From Moellerella wisconsensis ATCC 35017 (GTDB lineage: Bacteria; Pseudomonadota; Gammaproteobacteria; Enterobacterales; Enterobacteriaceae), in contig NZ_LGAA01000007.1 in assembly GCF_001294465.1 (NCBI RefSeq), positions 62,001 to 126,000 of the forward strand: a DNA stretch of 64,000 nt. The letters are read 5' to 3'. The position numbers were made by a program, and so were the translations under genes. Below the pieces are notes generated by a model. That model saw only the letters and a list, made by a program, of their open reading frames with translations, searched no databases and was not told where the DNA came from. This document shows positions 38,401 to 46,633 of this stretch, in pieces (position 1 is the stretch's first letter; the number at the start of each line of letters is the position of its first letter).

Positions 38401-39863
38401 TTTATGTCGATATTTTTAATTTGGCTACTATTATCAATGGTGTAAATATTGCCATCTTCTTTACTGATAAATAATGGACTATTAAATTGTGTTAACTGCT
38501 TTTTATTGGCTAATATTTTTTGAGGAAAAATGCGTAAATCTAAATTATCTGTGTAAATAACAGTAGTATTATCTTTTTGATTTAAAGTTATTTTTATCTG
38601 ATGATTAGAATTATTTAAATTAGCAGGAATAAATTCATCGAGAGTTAGGTGACTTTTTTTAGACTTAATTAAACTAAATTGCTTTTTATTGGTTAATAGC
38701 TCATTAATTACACTGTGATGAATATCATCAATGTTAATTTTATTAACCCCTTTTATAACCTCATTATTGGCAGATTTTTTATATTCTCTGATTCTAAATT
38801 CAAAATCATTGTTTTCTAATTTTTTGAATTCATAGAATTCACTATTATTTTTAATAAATTTAGTTAAATTCTCGCTAAAATCATCAACATTATTATAGGA
38901 TTTAATCCCCGTATTGGGATCAAAGAATTTATAGTTAATCTGCTGAGTTTCGGTATCATTAATAATACTGATAGCCATTGCATGATTGCCGCTGATAAAA
39001 TGAAAATAACTGTCATCAGGCGCCGGACCGAGAGTACGTAACTGCTCGATAAAAGCTGATAATTTCTTCCGCGATGAATAATCGTAATTACCGCCATTTA
39101 ATGTGTTATTGGTAGCAATTAAGCCATATTTTTGTGTGATATTATCACTAGCGGCTAAAACTTGAGTAGTTAATTGATTTTCAGCCATCATTATAAAGTT
39201 TTTTATATCAATCGGTTTTAATTTTTCAATGAGGTCATTAGATCTATTTTCATAGTTATTTTTTAATATTTTAAATGCCTGATGTTCTATTATTTCACTG
39301 CCTTCTGGCGTTTTGATATAATCCGGATCTGTTATTCCAATATAATATTTTTTAAGCAGATCTAATTTTTTATTATTATAATCTTTAAAGTTTATTTGAT
39401 CTTTTTTGGGATGATATTTATTATTATAATCATAAATACGTTCAATGTTAGTTAAGAAGGTTTCTTCTGCAATTAATTGGATATTATGAGAAAAATCATT
39501 ATACTCTGATATATCAAGCGATAAGTTTTTATTTTTTTGATATTCTGTAATATCAATAATAATATTTTTCAATAATTGTTCGGCTTGTTGCTTCTCTTTT
39601 TTATGATAGGCTCTTTCTAGTTTTGATTTAAAAACATTCTTTTTTGAATTAATGATGCTTTGTAATTTATTAATGTAAGATAAATATTCTGAGCCGTTAT
39701 TATTTACCTCATGTTTTAAGAAGTTAGCACTTAGACCATAACAGACACCCTCTTTATATTCTTTGAGTTGTTTTTTATCACCGAATGCAAATAACTCATT
39801 GATGATTTTGGTGAAGTTATGGCTATCCAAAATGTCTAATTGGTTAAATTTGGTTTTTTCCAT
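32484..39863 (-). CDS. Large toxin-like protein: YopT-like cysteine protease, pore-like region, RTX repeats
   Basis: A single 2459-residue frame. Residues 1-400 contain a possible C58 (YopT/AvrPphB-type) protease: Cys41 in EGVCYGLSANFLK, His294 in GNHAMAI and Asp315 in YKFFDPNTG, in the order and context of that family. Residues ~800-880 resemble a degenerate second copy (Asp843 kept, Cys and His not). Residues ~1070-1245 are hydrophobic and helical with glycine-rich segments (GVLAGSSVVPMVGLVIGGAL), like the pore region of TcdA/TcdB-type toxins. RTX nonapeptide blocks lie at about 1628-1666, 2054-2112 and 2274-2332, the last two within a tandemly repeated unit of about 190-220 residues. No signal peptide is seen. 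The first ~520 residues are much richer in Lys/Asn/Ile and AT than the rest. No type I secretion genes lie nearby. Toxin function is inferred from architecture. Confidence 0.85.
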   Translation of the reverse strand: MEKTKFNQLDILDSHNFTKIINELFAFGDKKQLKEYKEGVCYGLSANFLKHEVNNNGSEYLSYINKLQSIINSKKNVFKSKLERAYHKKEKQQAEQLLKNIIIDITEYQKNKNLSLDISEYNDFSHNIQLIAEETFLTNIERIYDYNNKYHPKKDQINFKDYNNKKLDLLKKYYIGITDPDYIKTPEGSEIIEHQAFKILKNNYENRSNDLIEKLKPIDIKNFIMMAENQLTTQVLAASDNITQKYGLIATNNTLNGGNYDYSSRKKLSAFIEQLRTLGPAPDDSYFHFISGNHAMAISIINDTETQQINYKFFDPNTGIKSYNNVDDFSENLTKFIKNNSEFYEFKKLENNDFEFRIREYKKSANNEVIKGVNKINIDDIHHSVINELLTNKKQFSLIKSKKSHLTLDEFIPANLNNSNHQIKITLNQKDNTTVIYTDNLDLRIFPQKILANKKQLTQFNSPLFISKEDGNIYTIDNSSQIKNIDINKIKDILGPPKGTIITSSKNKSIVRKVLNKLGLAEVKFDHITLDKHPAFGHYFMKSNGKLDINKVRAAIYDPLISQKVNSYFNHDGSLKAGQSDQWQTIFNLDLTQSLQQQAIDVQTLLTALGENPNILTNLSDSSIHKLQPLFAKLDGQFDRTTLFTTIIQPEELARLQQRLSNFIGLHHDNFEGNNAPLSHLNLKQALDTSIRWDTRLMAEHAILSATAKEISPDAQVTLFKPIRYQNTETIDPNDPQISLQYAFFLAQDKEHEFYRSLENMSQLQQKQHQGMLSIEESQLLTQYQQFYQSSVNNDNSTENNQSFKHLINSGIAGQAYQIKGKNSPYTVLYQKLGDQHNYRFIDTNGIILTVNQPDFYQAQNDFTQIVTQYMQQQITLENGTTQSRGQLAGFDLSTPDDFSATFKQTKQTVLDDGNLLTRQWNNILTSPLMQPSDNFNVHFGKHDIPFNSLKNLGVTIDGAPLNASHLSRSDWYTNARFDAKKLLSALTILGDNPNSTHLLQILKNQLDGNGIQNIIASGADIPDNAILTKQLTIIQQQIDADGAPVNASTLNELRTLGFKQPRYAKVINRAGQMMAGVGMIATINSLHSMITQLSHPDLTEEQRSELEEFIYISCASAFFNYGDIILQPILLNISYAKASSVFSGASMAGKISILFNLIGIGLDSYQAYKIFTQLETTSDPEMRQDLMVNAGLSISGITISGITLIGVLAGSSVVPMVGLVIGGALLVGGMIYSGIRAVELIESYVDLSLEQKFIEGARAAIGLAPSTDTLIRINQLQYVAAFEEQSRLEEIERFRSSLLPAGFEDYLTVIGKPILQAEKKYYLYKNGSFFGGTYSVFANVNGTGEVYYSSQNAPTFTAAEADFIIRHYDLEMNGQMETVNIPGNNGYTKREAPAPKLIKTGIEDTNEQLIFNSEYSDPTLEAFKQRFSIPIDEVATLPLAEQLAKLVDRELRLLSLQKDYASMDHPDLDDDIAIKILSETVVNDQARIAQLLFAPYRNGTSFNTANGNDIIIGKKTEENGFIAQQGAKYFVGGDKNDLFQLWDTSTNIYSSAGVNLKQKYFDALQGQDTLEICALPDGYNADISLSSQQIIYRQAQGTQTINVGELKNFQNIIVKTPVATDDNLRGNADNNLLDGGAGKDTLFGDDGDDQLVLTEGEAIGGEGNDSYYIQRLSVEHTIKDFHQIKDVFDEDKKTLSQKTMINPKYSPYYGEKIFSHSVIINENTSSDSQVSLAYSLDEIEQVSVSGTDLKIKVGITGGTLEGRSYAHLKSKIELVFKNVYRHTDNGRQPNHQYHLQTRDGFQLTSILKHLTLNSPNEINANIFNISYLQDLDRQKSTINSVNFDQPQQMITINNDRKYNTPAWGIFTPIGMARNFVYTGDDRNNQVTAINRNSLINVSRGQDIYQITPDHFEQNEIIFDFSQVSNLSGTTQYGEQDKVIITLPTENGFQLKMENNTLYLKGPLRQQKLAIRFQNFDQLTANNVLIQDQYNNLFKIQLDTFDSQITPINQLTPTQKDNIKVIAKGDSAENGLIDLRKSKNSQPVVDLSNSGHVFIGGDKDDSISATGGYNALYGGAGNNHLQGGNKSDLLLSLQGNDTLQGQQGNDHYLIDGNGNKSTVYIDDDWGHNRIHLVNFDSSYRVKTATDGTVLHRYTSATGRVVNIKQPTIDKNAQNQVHHYGALTEILPNLDSANLDDFVNHLTVQAKAAKLSPNFNPWRPMDEFSSTLQGREPTLELRTNNINLDLNRETSQRYNVIDLPYGYHRIDDESEHGRVIKGNSLDDNLFVSGGNNLLSGGGDNNNLSAGKDNDLLISNGHDDNLYSGGGKTVFVIDGYSAGRSFIIDPHKKDSIYLIGFNTTPTTRQNSIDGTNEYIYESEHGRKVTISATSLNSKKQAPSIYHHKELPGLVDSNQQQRIDYLVSALATQYLTATESQLASGGPQHTPWDPTMAFEGYIRRAS

Positions 39864-40161
39864 GAATATGTATACGTCCTTGTATATTTAAAAGAGATTT
39901 AATAAAGAAAGTATGCTAACTATATCGCATGACATTTAATTTTATTAAATCATTCGTATACAATTCTATTGAAAAAGAAATTATTATGTCTGTTATCTAA
40001 TTTTAGGATAAACTTCAGAGTAAGCGATTATATTTATCAGATAGGTATTAAATATAGATAAATTATATTTTTAGTCTTCTTTAATATGATTGAGTTTTCA
40101 TATAAAAAAAGCCTAACTAATGTTAGGCTTTTTATTCTTATCGAATTATTGAATATGACAT
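39864..40161. other. Upstream region of the toxin gene, with feo terminator
   Basis: About 300 bp of AT-rich DNA. It carries the strong terminator at 40106-40133 and should carry the toxin promoter between 39880 and 40100. The toxin start (ATG 39863) has a weak AAGGACG Shine-Dalgarno. Confidence 0.5.
40106..40133. terminator. Terminator of the feo operon (bidirectional)
   Basis: 12-bp perfect stem AAAAAGCCTAAC/GTTAGGCTTTTT with a 4-nt loop, 29 bp after the feoC stop; A- and T-runs give U-tracts in both directions. Confidence 0.92.
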
Positions 40162-40398
40162 CTATTGATGCAATCGATATATATTGTGATTACAGGCCTG
40201 ATTTTCAGGACAGGCACGGCAGCTCGTTCCGGTTAAGCAGACCGTAATATCGACCTTTTCCACTTTTCCCATTGCCGTGAGCTTCTCTAGCATTGCCTGC
40301 ACTAAAGGCTCAGGCGCAGATAGCTGTTGGCTAATTAAGCGAGCATCTGCTTGGCCATAAATAGCCAATAAATCACGAACTTGCATCAATGTTGCCAT
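40162..40398 (-). CDS. feoC: FeoC-like regulator
   Basis: A 78-residue winged-helix protein (MATLMQVRDLLAIYGQADA, PEPLVQAMLEKLTAMGKV) with four Cys in the wing region (about residues 54, 60, 63 and 69; CLTGTSCRACPENQAC), which bind an Fe-S cluster in relatives. FeoC stabilises FeoB in some enterobacteria. It follows feoB by 9 bp. Confidence 0.92.
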   Translation of the reverse strand: MATLMQVRDLLAIYGQADARLISQQLSAPEPLVQAMLEKLTAMGKVEKVDITVCLTGTSCRACPENQACNHNIYRLHQ

Positions 40399-40407
40399 TA
40401 TTTATCC

Positions 40408-42732
40408 TTAGTGACAGCTTTTTTTGCTACAGTCACAACATTCATTGCTACGCGCTGAGGAATTTTTTAAGCGTAATGTAACGCGACTTCGTGAGCGACG
40501 TAACAGCATAAAAATAATCAGATTGACCAAAATGACAATGCCGATGATTAAGGCGCTACTGTCGGGATGCTGGCTGAATGTGGCTATTTGATAAAACAGA
40601 GCTGATAGACTATAAGCGACATTTAATCCCCACAGAATTGCAAAAGTCATCCAGCCACGCGTGGTTTCACGGGCAATCGCCCCCATTACTGAAACACATG
40701 GCACATACAGTAAGACGAATATCAAATAACTGTAGGCCGAAATAGCCGAACCAAATTTAGCGGCCATTGTTCCCATCGAACCCCCATCCATTTCACCATC
40801 GCCTTTACTGGCTTCGATAGGATTAGATAATGCGCTTAAGGTAAAGGTTCCTTTTAGGCTATCCCACGTTTCGGTGACGGCATCCTCAAGTTCTTCGAGT
40901 AGATTAAATGCTTTAGCATCAAAAGGTTGAGTTGTAATACTTTCAGCGGTATATAGGGTATTTAATGTACCGACTACCACTTCTTTTGCCATCGCTCCAG
41001 TTATCAAGCCGACTGTTGCTTGCCAATTATCATTATGAATACCAATAGGTTGCAGTACAGGCGTGATCACTTTACTGACCGATGCGAGTGCAGAATCATT
41101 GATATTATCTACAGTTTTGCCCGACAGAGAGAAGCTATTTAATGCGCCGATAAACATACTGGCGATAACGATAACTTTACCGGCACGCAGTACAAAACCT
41201 TTTAAACGTTGCCAAGTTTGAATCAATAAGGTTTTTAAATGCGGCACGTGGTAGACCGGCATTTCCATAACGAAAGGAGAAGCCTCACCGCGCATAATAG
41301 TATGTTTAAGTAATAGGCCAGTCAGGATAGCAACCACAATCCCCAGCAAATAGAGGGAAAATACCACGCTGGCACCGTTCTTACCAAAAAACGCGGCAGC
41401 AAATACGGCAAAAATAGCTAAACGTGCGCCGCAAGACATAAACGGAGCCATGAGCACAGTGATTAAACGTTCACGGGGTGCATCTAAAGTGCGCGCCCCC
41501 ATGATGGACGGAACATTACAACCAAAGCCAACAATCAATGGAACGAATGATTTTCCGGGCAATCCGAGAGCTTGCATTAACCGATCCATGACAAACGCAG
41601 CACGCGCCATATAGCCAGAGTCCTCCAGCATCGATAAGAATAAATACATCATACCGATTTGCGGAACCAGTGGTAATACCGTATTGATACCTCCACCGAC
41701 CCCTTGAGCAAGAAACACGGTTAGCCATTCGGGGAAATTAAGAGAATAGCCTACCCATTGAATACCATGGATAAATATGGCTTCTGATCCGCCTTCAAAC
41801 AGCGGCTGCAATGCCCCACCGATGTTGATGGCTAAGACAAACATCAAATACATCACGAATAGAAAGACTGGGACACCTAACCAGCGATTAAGCACTAAAT
41901 TATCAATCGATTGAGTGAGCTTATTTGGCTCCGCTGCTTCATTATTGATCGACGTATCACAAATGCTGGCAATAGTTTGATAGCGAGCATCAGCGATGAC
42001 TAATTCAGGCTCTTCCAGCTGTTTTTCGATGAGCCGAGTACGCGAGGCTGCCAATAACTCCGATGTGATCCCCCCTCGTTGCTGGCTAAAGATATCGCCT
42101 TCGAGCATTTGTAAGGCTAGCCAACGGCGTTGCTGTTGACTGAATTGATTATGTGAAATCGAGTTTGATAATTTATCGACTTCTTCTAATAAGCTAGAGG
42201 GATATTGAACTAACGCATTACTGGTACTAGCAGGATAATTATCGATAATATTTTTCAGTTTATCGATACCAGTCGCACGAGTTGAAACTAACGGGATCAC
42301 TGGGCAGCCAAGTTGCTGCTGTAATTCCTCTATATTGATTTCTATGTGTTGATTCTCGGCGATATCCAACATATTAAGGGCAATGATGCAGGGAACACCG
42401 AGTTCAAGCAGTTGTAGAGTGAGGTATAAATTACGCTCTAAATTTGAGGCATCAACCACGTTGATCAACATATCTGCTTCGCCACTAAGAATGAAATAGC
42501 AGGCAATTTGTTCATCTAATGAGGTTTGTTCAGAAATTGTTGTCAGCGAATAGGTACCCGGCAAGTCAACCAATTCAATTTGATGCTGCTGAGTATTAAA
42601 TCGGCCAACTTTACGTTCAACAGTAACGCCAGCCCAGTTACCCACCCGTTGGCGGGAGCCGGTGAGTTGATTGAAAAGGGTCGTCTTACCTGCATTGGGA
42701 TTGCCGATTAAGCCGATAGTCAGTGGTTTCAT
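40408..42732 (-). CDS. feoB: Ferrous iron permease FeoB
   Basis: A 774-residue GTPase-coupled inner-membrane Fe(II) transporter. The N-terminal G domain has GNPNAGKTTLFNQL (10-23), DLPGTYSL, NVVDASNLERNL and ALNMLD; a GDI helical domain follows; the membrane part has two Gate motifs with GFGCNVPSIMGARTLD, SCGARLAIF, and YVPCVSVMGAIARET. The C-terminus is Cys/His rich (NECCDCSKKSCH), as in many enterobacterial FeoB. It is between feoA and feoC. Confidence 0.97.
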   Translation of the reverse strand: MKPLTIGLIGNPNAGKTTLFNQLTGSRQRVGNWAGVTVERKVGRFNTQQHQIELVDLPGTYSLTTISEQTSLDEQIACYFILSGEADMLINVVDASNLERNLYLTLQLLELGVPCIIALNMLDIAENQHIEINIEELQQQLGCPVIPLVSTRATGIDKLKNIIDNYPASTSNALVQYPSSLLEEVDKLSNSISHNQFSQQQRRWLALQMLEGDIFSQQRGGITSELLAASRTRLIEKQLEEPELVIADARYQTIASICDTSINNEAAEPNKLTQSIDNLVLNRWLGVPVFLFVMYLMFVLAINIGGALQPLFEGGSEAIFIHGIQWVGYSLNFPEWLTVFLAQGVGGGINTVLPLVPQIGMMYLFLSMLEDSGYMARAAFVMDRLMQALGLPGKSFVPLIVGFGCNVPSIMGARTLDAPRERLITVLMAPFMSCGARLAIFAVFAAAFFGKNGASVVFSLYLLGIVVAILTGLLLKHTIMRGEASPFVMEMPVYHVPHLKTLLIQTWQRLKGFVLRAGKVIVIASMFIGALNSFSLSGKTVDNINDSALASVSKVITPVLQPIGIHNDNWQATVGLITGAMAKEVVVGTLNTLYTAESITTQPFDAKAFNLLEELEDAVTETWDSLKGTFTLSALSNPIEASKGDGEMDGGSMGTMAAKFGSAISAYSYLIFVLLYVPCVSVMGAIARETTRGWMTFAILWGLNVAYSLSALFYQIATFSQHPDSSALIIGIVILVNLIIFMLLRRSRSRVTLRLKNSSARSNECCDCSKKSCH

Positions 42733-42803
42733 AAATAGTTGCCAATGAGTAAGAAAAATGACAGGAATGAGCCTTTAGATCTGGAAATATCGAGCGCAGA
42801 GTA

Positions 42804-43031
42804 TTAAACCGTTGCATCATCCAGATTAAGCAGTTCTAAATCTTTTTTACGCACAATCAGGCTGACTCTGCGTGTTTCTATTTGAATCGGGTCACCTAAG
42901 GGGGCGAGACGAACAACTTTGAATATTGAGCCGGGTAACATACCCAGAGATAATAATTTTTGACGGTATGCCGGGCTGATTTTGCTCGAAAAACCGACGA
43001 TTTTATAGCTGTGATCAGGAAGAATAGCCAT
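42804..43031 (-). CDS. feoA: FeoA, SH3-like accessory protein
   Basis: A 75-residue cytosolic SH3-like protein ([55 protein letters not shown]) that is required for FeoB-mediated iron uptake in relatives. First gene of feoABC, 71 bp upstream of feoB. Confidence 0.95.
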   Translation of the reverse strand: MAILPDHSYKIVGFSSKISPAYRQKLLSLGMLPGSIFKVVRLAPLGDPIQIETRRVSLIVRKKDLELLNLDDATV

Positions 43032-43150
43032 GGTGCCTTCCGAAGGTAGTTGGGAGTTATTATCCCGTTATGTCAGTTCACAGAGATACGCTATTCGACG
43101 TCTCCCCCGCTGATTTTGTTATTCATGGTATAACTGATTATAAAAAATAA

Positions 43151-43170
43151 TACTATTTAATTAAATAGTA
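43151..43170. repeat. Perfect 20-bp palindrome in the feo promoter region
   Basis: TACTATTTAA joined directly to its reverse complement TTAAATAGTA, about 120 bp upstream of feoA. Regulator unknown. Confidence 0.8.
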
Positions 43171-43181
43171 AACGAATTAAA

Positions 43182-43197
43182 AATGCGAATCATAATC
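43182..43197 (-). promoter_or_regulatory. Putative Fur box of feoABC
   Basis: AATGCGAATCATAATC matches 13 of 16 positions of the Fur consensus AATGATAATCATTATC, about 150 bp upstream of feoA, where iron repression is expected. Confidence 0.5.
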
Positions 43198-43241
43198 AAC
43201 AACCATTGGGGCTATTTAGCCTCGATTCAGCTTTAAATAGC

Positions 43242-43255
43242 TTGATTTGGATCAA
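43242..43255 (-). promoter_or_regulatory. FNR box of feoABC
   Basis: TTGATTTGGATCAA is an exact match to the FNR consensus TTGAT-N4-ATCAA. It lies about 210 bp upstream of feoA; anaerobic activation of feo by FNR is known in E. coli. Confidence 0.75.
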
Positions 43256-43389
43256 AAATAATCAGATTTTGGTGGTTTTATATACCAATGCCATGATAAT
43301 TATTTGAGTGTTGGGAGGTTTTTTACTTAGGTGATTTTATTCAGATAGCACTAATATAAGGTGCTATTAATAAATATTATTTATAAATA

Positions 43390-43412
43390 GCCCGCAGCAT
43401 AATACTGCGGGC
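43390..43412 (-). terminator. Terminator of tex
   Basis: Perfect stem GCCCGCAG/CTGCGGGC (43390-43397, 43405-43412) 20 bp after the tex stop; minus-strand tail UAUUUAUAAAU. Confidence 0.75.
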
Positions 43413-43431
43413 AGACTATTTTAGCGGCAGG

Positions 43432-45801
43432 TTATCGTTTTTTGCCTAATGCTGCCGCAAGGGCATCACTCATTGCACTATTACTCGCTCCGGTATTGGC
43501 ATTATTACCTCGGCGATTATTGTTATTATTACTATTGTTATTATTACTACGATTCGTCTTTTTGGCGGTGTTTTCTGGTCGATCAGGGGCTGGGGATGAA
43601 CGCAAAGTGGGTGCAGTTCTTTCTCCGGGTTGTTCATCTAATCGCATAGTCAATGCGATGCGTTTACGATTAATATCAACATCAATAACTTTAACTTTGA
43701 CGATATCACCGGCTTTTACTACGGTGTGTGGATCTTCGACGAATTTGTCAGATAGTGATGAAATATGGACTAATCCATCTTGATGTACACCGATATCGAC
43801 AAAAGCTCCGAAATTAGTCACATTAGTAACAGAGCCTTCGAGGATCATTCCCGGTTGTAAGTCTTTCATTGTTTCGATGCCATCGGCAAAGGTAGCTGTT
43901 TTGAATTCAGGGCGTGGGTCACGTCCTGGCTTAGCTAACTCTTTTAGAATATCGGTAACTGTTGGGATACCAAATTTCTCAGTAGTAAAATTGTCGGCTT
44001 TTAAGTTTCTTAACGCTTCTGCGTTGCCCATGATTTCTTTGAGTGGCTGTTTTACAGTCGCTAAGATTTTTTCGACTACAGGATAGGTTTCAGGATGAAC
44101 TGTCGAGGCATCTAACGGGTTATCGCCGTTAGAGATACGTAAAAATCCGGCGCATTGTTCAAAGGCTTTTGGCCCTAAGCGAGCTACTTTTAGCAATTGT
44201 TTACGGTTATTGAATTGGCCATTTTCATCACGCCAATCAACAATATTTTGGGCTATAATTTTGCTTAGTCCCGCCACACGGTTTAATAAGGCCACAGAGG
44301 CTGTATTTAAATCGACGCCGACCGAGTTCACACAGTCCTCGACAACAGCATCCAGTTTGCGCGCTAATTGTGTTTGGCTAACATCATGTTGATATTGGCC
44401 TACCCCGATAGATTTAGGATCAATTTTTACTAATTCAGCCAGTGGATCTTGTAAACGGCGTGCAATAGAGACCGCACCACGAATAGACACGTCTAAATCG
44501 GGAAATTCTAATGCGGCTAGTTCAGACGCGGAATATACCGAGGCACCCGCTTCACTGACAATGACTTTTTGTGCGGTTACCTCTGGGTATTGTCGCTGAA
44601 CTTCGGCGAAAAAGCGTTCGGTCTCGCGTGAAGCCGTTCCATTACCAATCGCCACTAATTCAACCTGATGTTTTACGCACAGCGCTGCGACACTGGCGGC
44701 AGCTTTAGTCGCCTGCCCAGTATGCGGATAAATTGTATCGGTAGCGATCAGTTTACCGGTCGCATCGACGACCGCAACTTTTACACCAGTACGTAAGCCG
44801 GGATCCAGTCCCATCGTAGCTCGCATGCCTGCTGGCGCAGCCATTAATAAATCGTGCAGATTGCGAGCAAAGACGTTAATTGCTTCTTCTTCAGCTTTCT
44901 CACGTAGCGTGCTCATTATTTCTGTTTCTATATGCAACAGAACTTTAATTCGCCATGTCCAGCTAATAACGGCCTTGCGCCAGCGATCTGCGGGGGCATT
45001 ATTGAGTCGAATATCAAGATGATGAGTGATAATTTCTTCGCAATAGCTTTCTTTTGGTGGCTCATCAAATTGCGGATCTGGATTAAGAGAGAGTTGTAAA
45101 ATTCCTTCGTTTCTTCCTCGGAACATCGCGAGGGCACGGTGCGAAGGCACGTTAGCTACGGCTTCGTGATGATCAAAATAATCACTAAATTTAGCCCCTT
45201 CTTGCTCTTTACCTTCGATAACTTTGGCGACAATCTCCGCATTTTTCCATAAATAATGACGTACTTTTGCCAACAAGGCCGCATCTTCGGAGAAGCGCTC
45301 CATTAAAATATAACGTGCGCCATCGAGTGCTGCTTTGGTATCGGCGACACCTTTTGCGGCATCAACATAGCTTTCAGCACTGATTTCAGGATCTTGCTGT
45401 GGATTTTGCCATAAGCTATCTGCTAAAGGTTCTAATCCTGCTTCAATCGCAATTTGCCCACGAGTACGACGTTTAGGCTTGTACGGTAAATAGAGATCTT
45501 CGAGTTCTGTTTTATTTAGCGTGCTATTAATTGCATTATCCAGCTCTGGGGTTAATTTCCCTTGTTCGCTGATAGATTTCAATATGGTTTGTTTGCGGTC
45601 GTTAAGTTCGCGTAAATAACTTAAACGGCTCTCAAGCTGGCGTAATTGCGTATCGTCGAGTCCACCGGTTACTTCTTTACGGTAGCGGGCAATAAAAGGA
45701 ACAGTATTTCCTTCATCAAGCAGCGTGATTGCGGAAAGGACTTGTTGCGGTTGGGCTCGTAGCTCGTTAGCTATAATTTGGCTTAGGGTAGCATTACTCA
45801 T
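43432..45801 (-). CDS. tex: Tex family transcription accessory RNA-binding protein
   Basis: A 789-residue protein, orthologue of E. coli YhgF. Order of domains: N-terminal helical Tex part ([40 protein letters not shown]), a YqgF-like RNase H fold ([20 protein letters not shown]), helix-hairpin-helix repeats ([16 protein letters not shown] and [16 protein letters not shown]), and an S1 domain ([20 protein letters not shown]). The C-terminal tail has an unusual run of Asn and Arg (about residues 750-770). It binds RNA and is implicated in transcription-related stress tolerance. Divergent from greB. Confidence 0.95.
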   Translation of the reverse strand: MSNATLSQIIANELRAQPQQVLSAITLLDEGNTVPFIARYRKEVTGGLDDTQLRQLESRLSYLRELNDRKQTILKSISEQGKLTPELDNAINSTLNKTELEDLYLPYKPKRRTRGQIAIEAGLEPLADSLWQNPQQDPEISAESYVDAAKGVADTKAALDGARYILMERFSEDAALLAKVRHYLWKNAEIVAKVIEGKEQEGAKFSDYFDHHEAVANVPSHRALAMFRGRNEGILQLSLNPDPQFDEPPKESYCEEIITHHLDIRLNNAPADRWRKAVISWTWRIKVLLHIETEIMSTLREKAEEEAINVFARNLHDLLMAAPAGMRATMGLDPGLRTGVKVAVVDATGKLIATDTIYPHTGQATKAAASVAALCVKHQVELVAIGNGTASRETERFFAEVQRQYPEVTAQKVIVSEAGASVYSASELAALEFPDLDVSIRGAVSIARRLQDPLAELVKIDPKSIGVGQYQHDVSQTQLARKLDAVVEDCVNSVGVDLNTASVALLNRVAGLSKIIAQNIVDWRDENGQFNNRKQLLKVARLGPKAFEQCAGFLRISNGDNPLDASTVHPETYPVVEKILATVKQPLKEIMGNAEALRNLKADNFTTEKFGIPTVTDILKELAKPGRDPRPEFKTATFADGIETMKDLQPGMILEGSVTNVTNFGAFVDIGVHQDGLVHISSLSDKFVEDPHTVVKAGDIVKVKVIDVDINRKRIALTMRLDEQPGERTAPTLRSSPAPDRPENTAKKTNRSNNNNSNNNNNRRGNNANTGASNSAMSDALAAALGKKR

Positions 45802-46017
45802 TAGATTTCTTTTATACCTGCTTATAAGGAAGGTTAAAATAATGGCACAGTTATACTTGGTGATGGGGGGAATTTCCAGTTAACCGAGATTATTTGCTGT
45901 CTTTCTGCTCCCTGGCTGCATGAATAATAATATTTAGGATATTATTGTTATCATCTGATTCTTGTTTTTTTTATTTCATATATAGTTATTGAATGGAATA
46001 TTTATCACTAAGAGATT

Positions 46018-46503
46018 ATGGCAAAAAGTCACTATATTACACGTCAGGGCTGGGATGCCCTCGATAGAGAATTAAAGTATCTCTGGAAGGAAGAGAGACC
46101 CCGTGTCACGCAGGCTGTTTCAGACGCTGCGGCAATGGGCGATCGTTCTGAAAATGCTGAATATATTTACGGAAAAAAACGCTTAAGAGAAATTGATCGC
46201 CGAGTGCGTTTTTTATCTAAACGATTAGAGCAACTTAAAATTGTTGAGCCAGATCCACGACAAGAAGGAAAAGTATTCTTTGGTGCTTGGGTTAAATTAG
46301 AAGCGGAAGATGAAACCATTAAAATTTATCGTTTAGTTGGGCCGGATGAATTCGAACCCGCTAAACAGTGGATTTCAATTGATTCGCCGGTTGCAAGGGC
46401 ATTAATTGGTAAACAAGTTGATGATGAGGTCAGTGTAAGCACGCCTGGCGGGCTTGCTACTTACAGTATCTTAGCCATTAGCTATAAATCATTTGAAGAG
46501 TAA
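46018..46503 (+). CDS. greB: Transcription elongation factor GreB
   Basis: A 161-residue GreA/GreB factor. The coiled-coil N-terminal part is YITRQGWDALDRELKYLWKEERP followed by AAAMGDRSENAEYIYGKKRL with the acidic tip residues; the C-terminal FKBP-like domain has VFFGAWVKLEAED. The greB form is recognised by YGKKRLREIDRR. It stimulates cleavage of backtracked RNA by RNA polymerase. Start ATG 46018. Divergent from tex. Confidence 0.95.
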   Translation: MAKSHYITRQGWDALDRELKYLWKEERPRVTQAVSDAAAMGDRSENAEYIYGKKRLREIDRRVRFLSKRLEQLKIVEPDPRQEGKVFFGAWVKLEAEDETIKIYRLVGPDEFEPAKQWISIDSPVARALIGKQVDDEVSVSTPGGLATYSILAISYKSFEE

Positions 46504-46633
46504 TTAGCCGTTAATACGCTGATATAAAGCGTTTATATCGCATGATTAATTAATAGGATAATTACATACATTTGGTTTATTCTTATCTTAAATGTTAGAT
46601 TACACACAATTAGTACATATTAAGGACTAAAAA

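Larger units (their letters stand above)
43032..43431. other. Regulatory region upstream of feoA; tex 3' flank
   Basis: About 400 bp containing, from the feoA side, a 20-bp perfect palindrome (43151-43170), a Fur-like site (43182-43197), a perfect FNR box (43242-43255) and the tex terminator (43390-43412). The first three form the likely feo control region. Confidence 0.7.

Noticed and set aside
43442-43783. 113-codon plus-strand frame rich in Leu opposite tex
   Set aside because: It is the antisense of the Asn/Arg-rich Tex tail; composition reflects that repeat.
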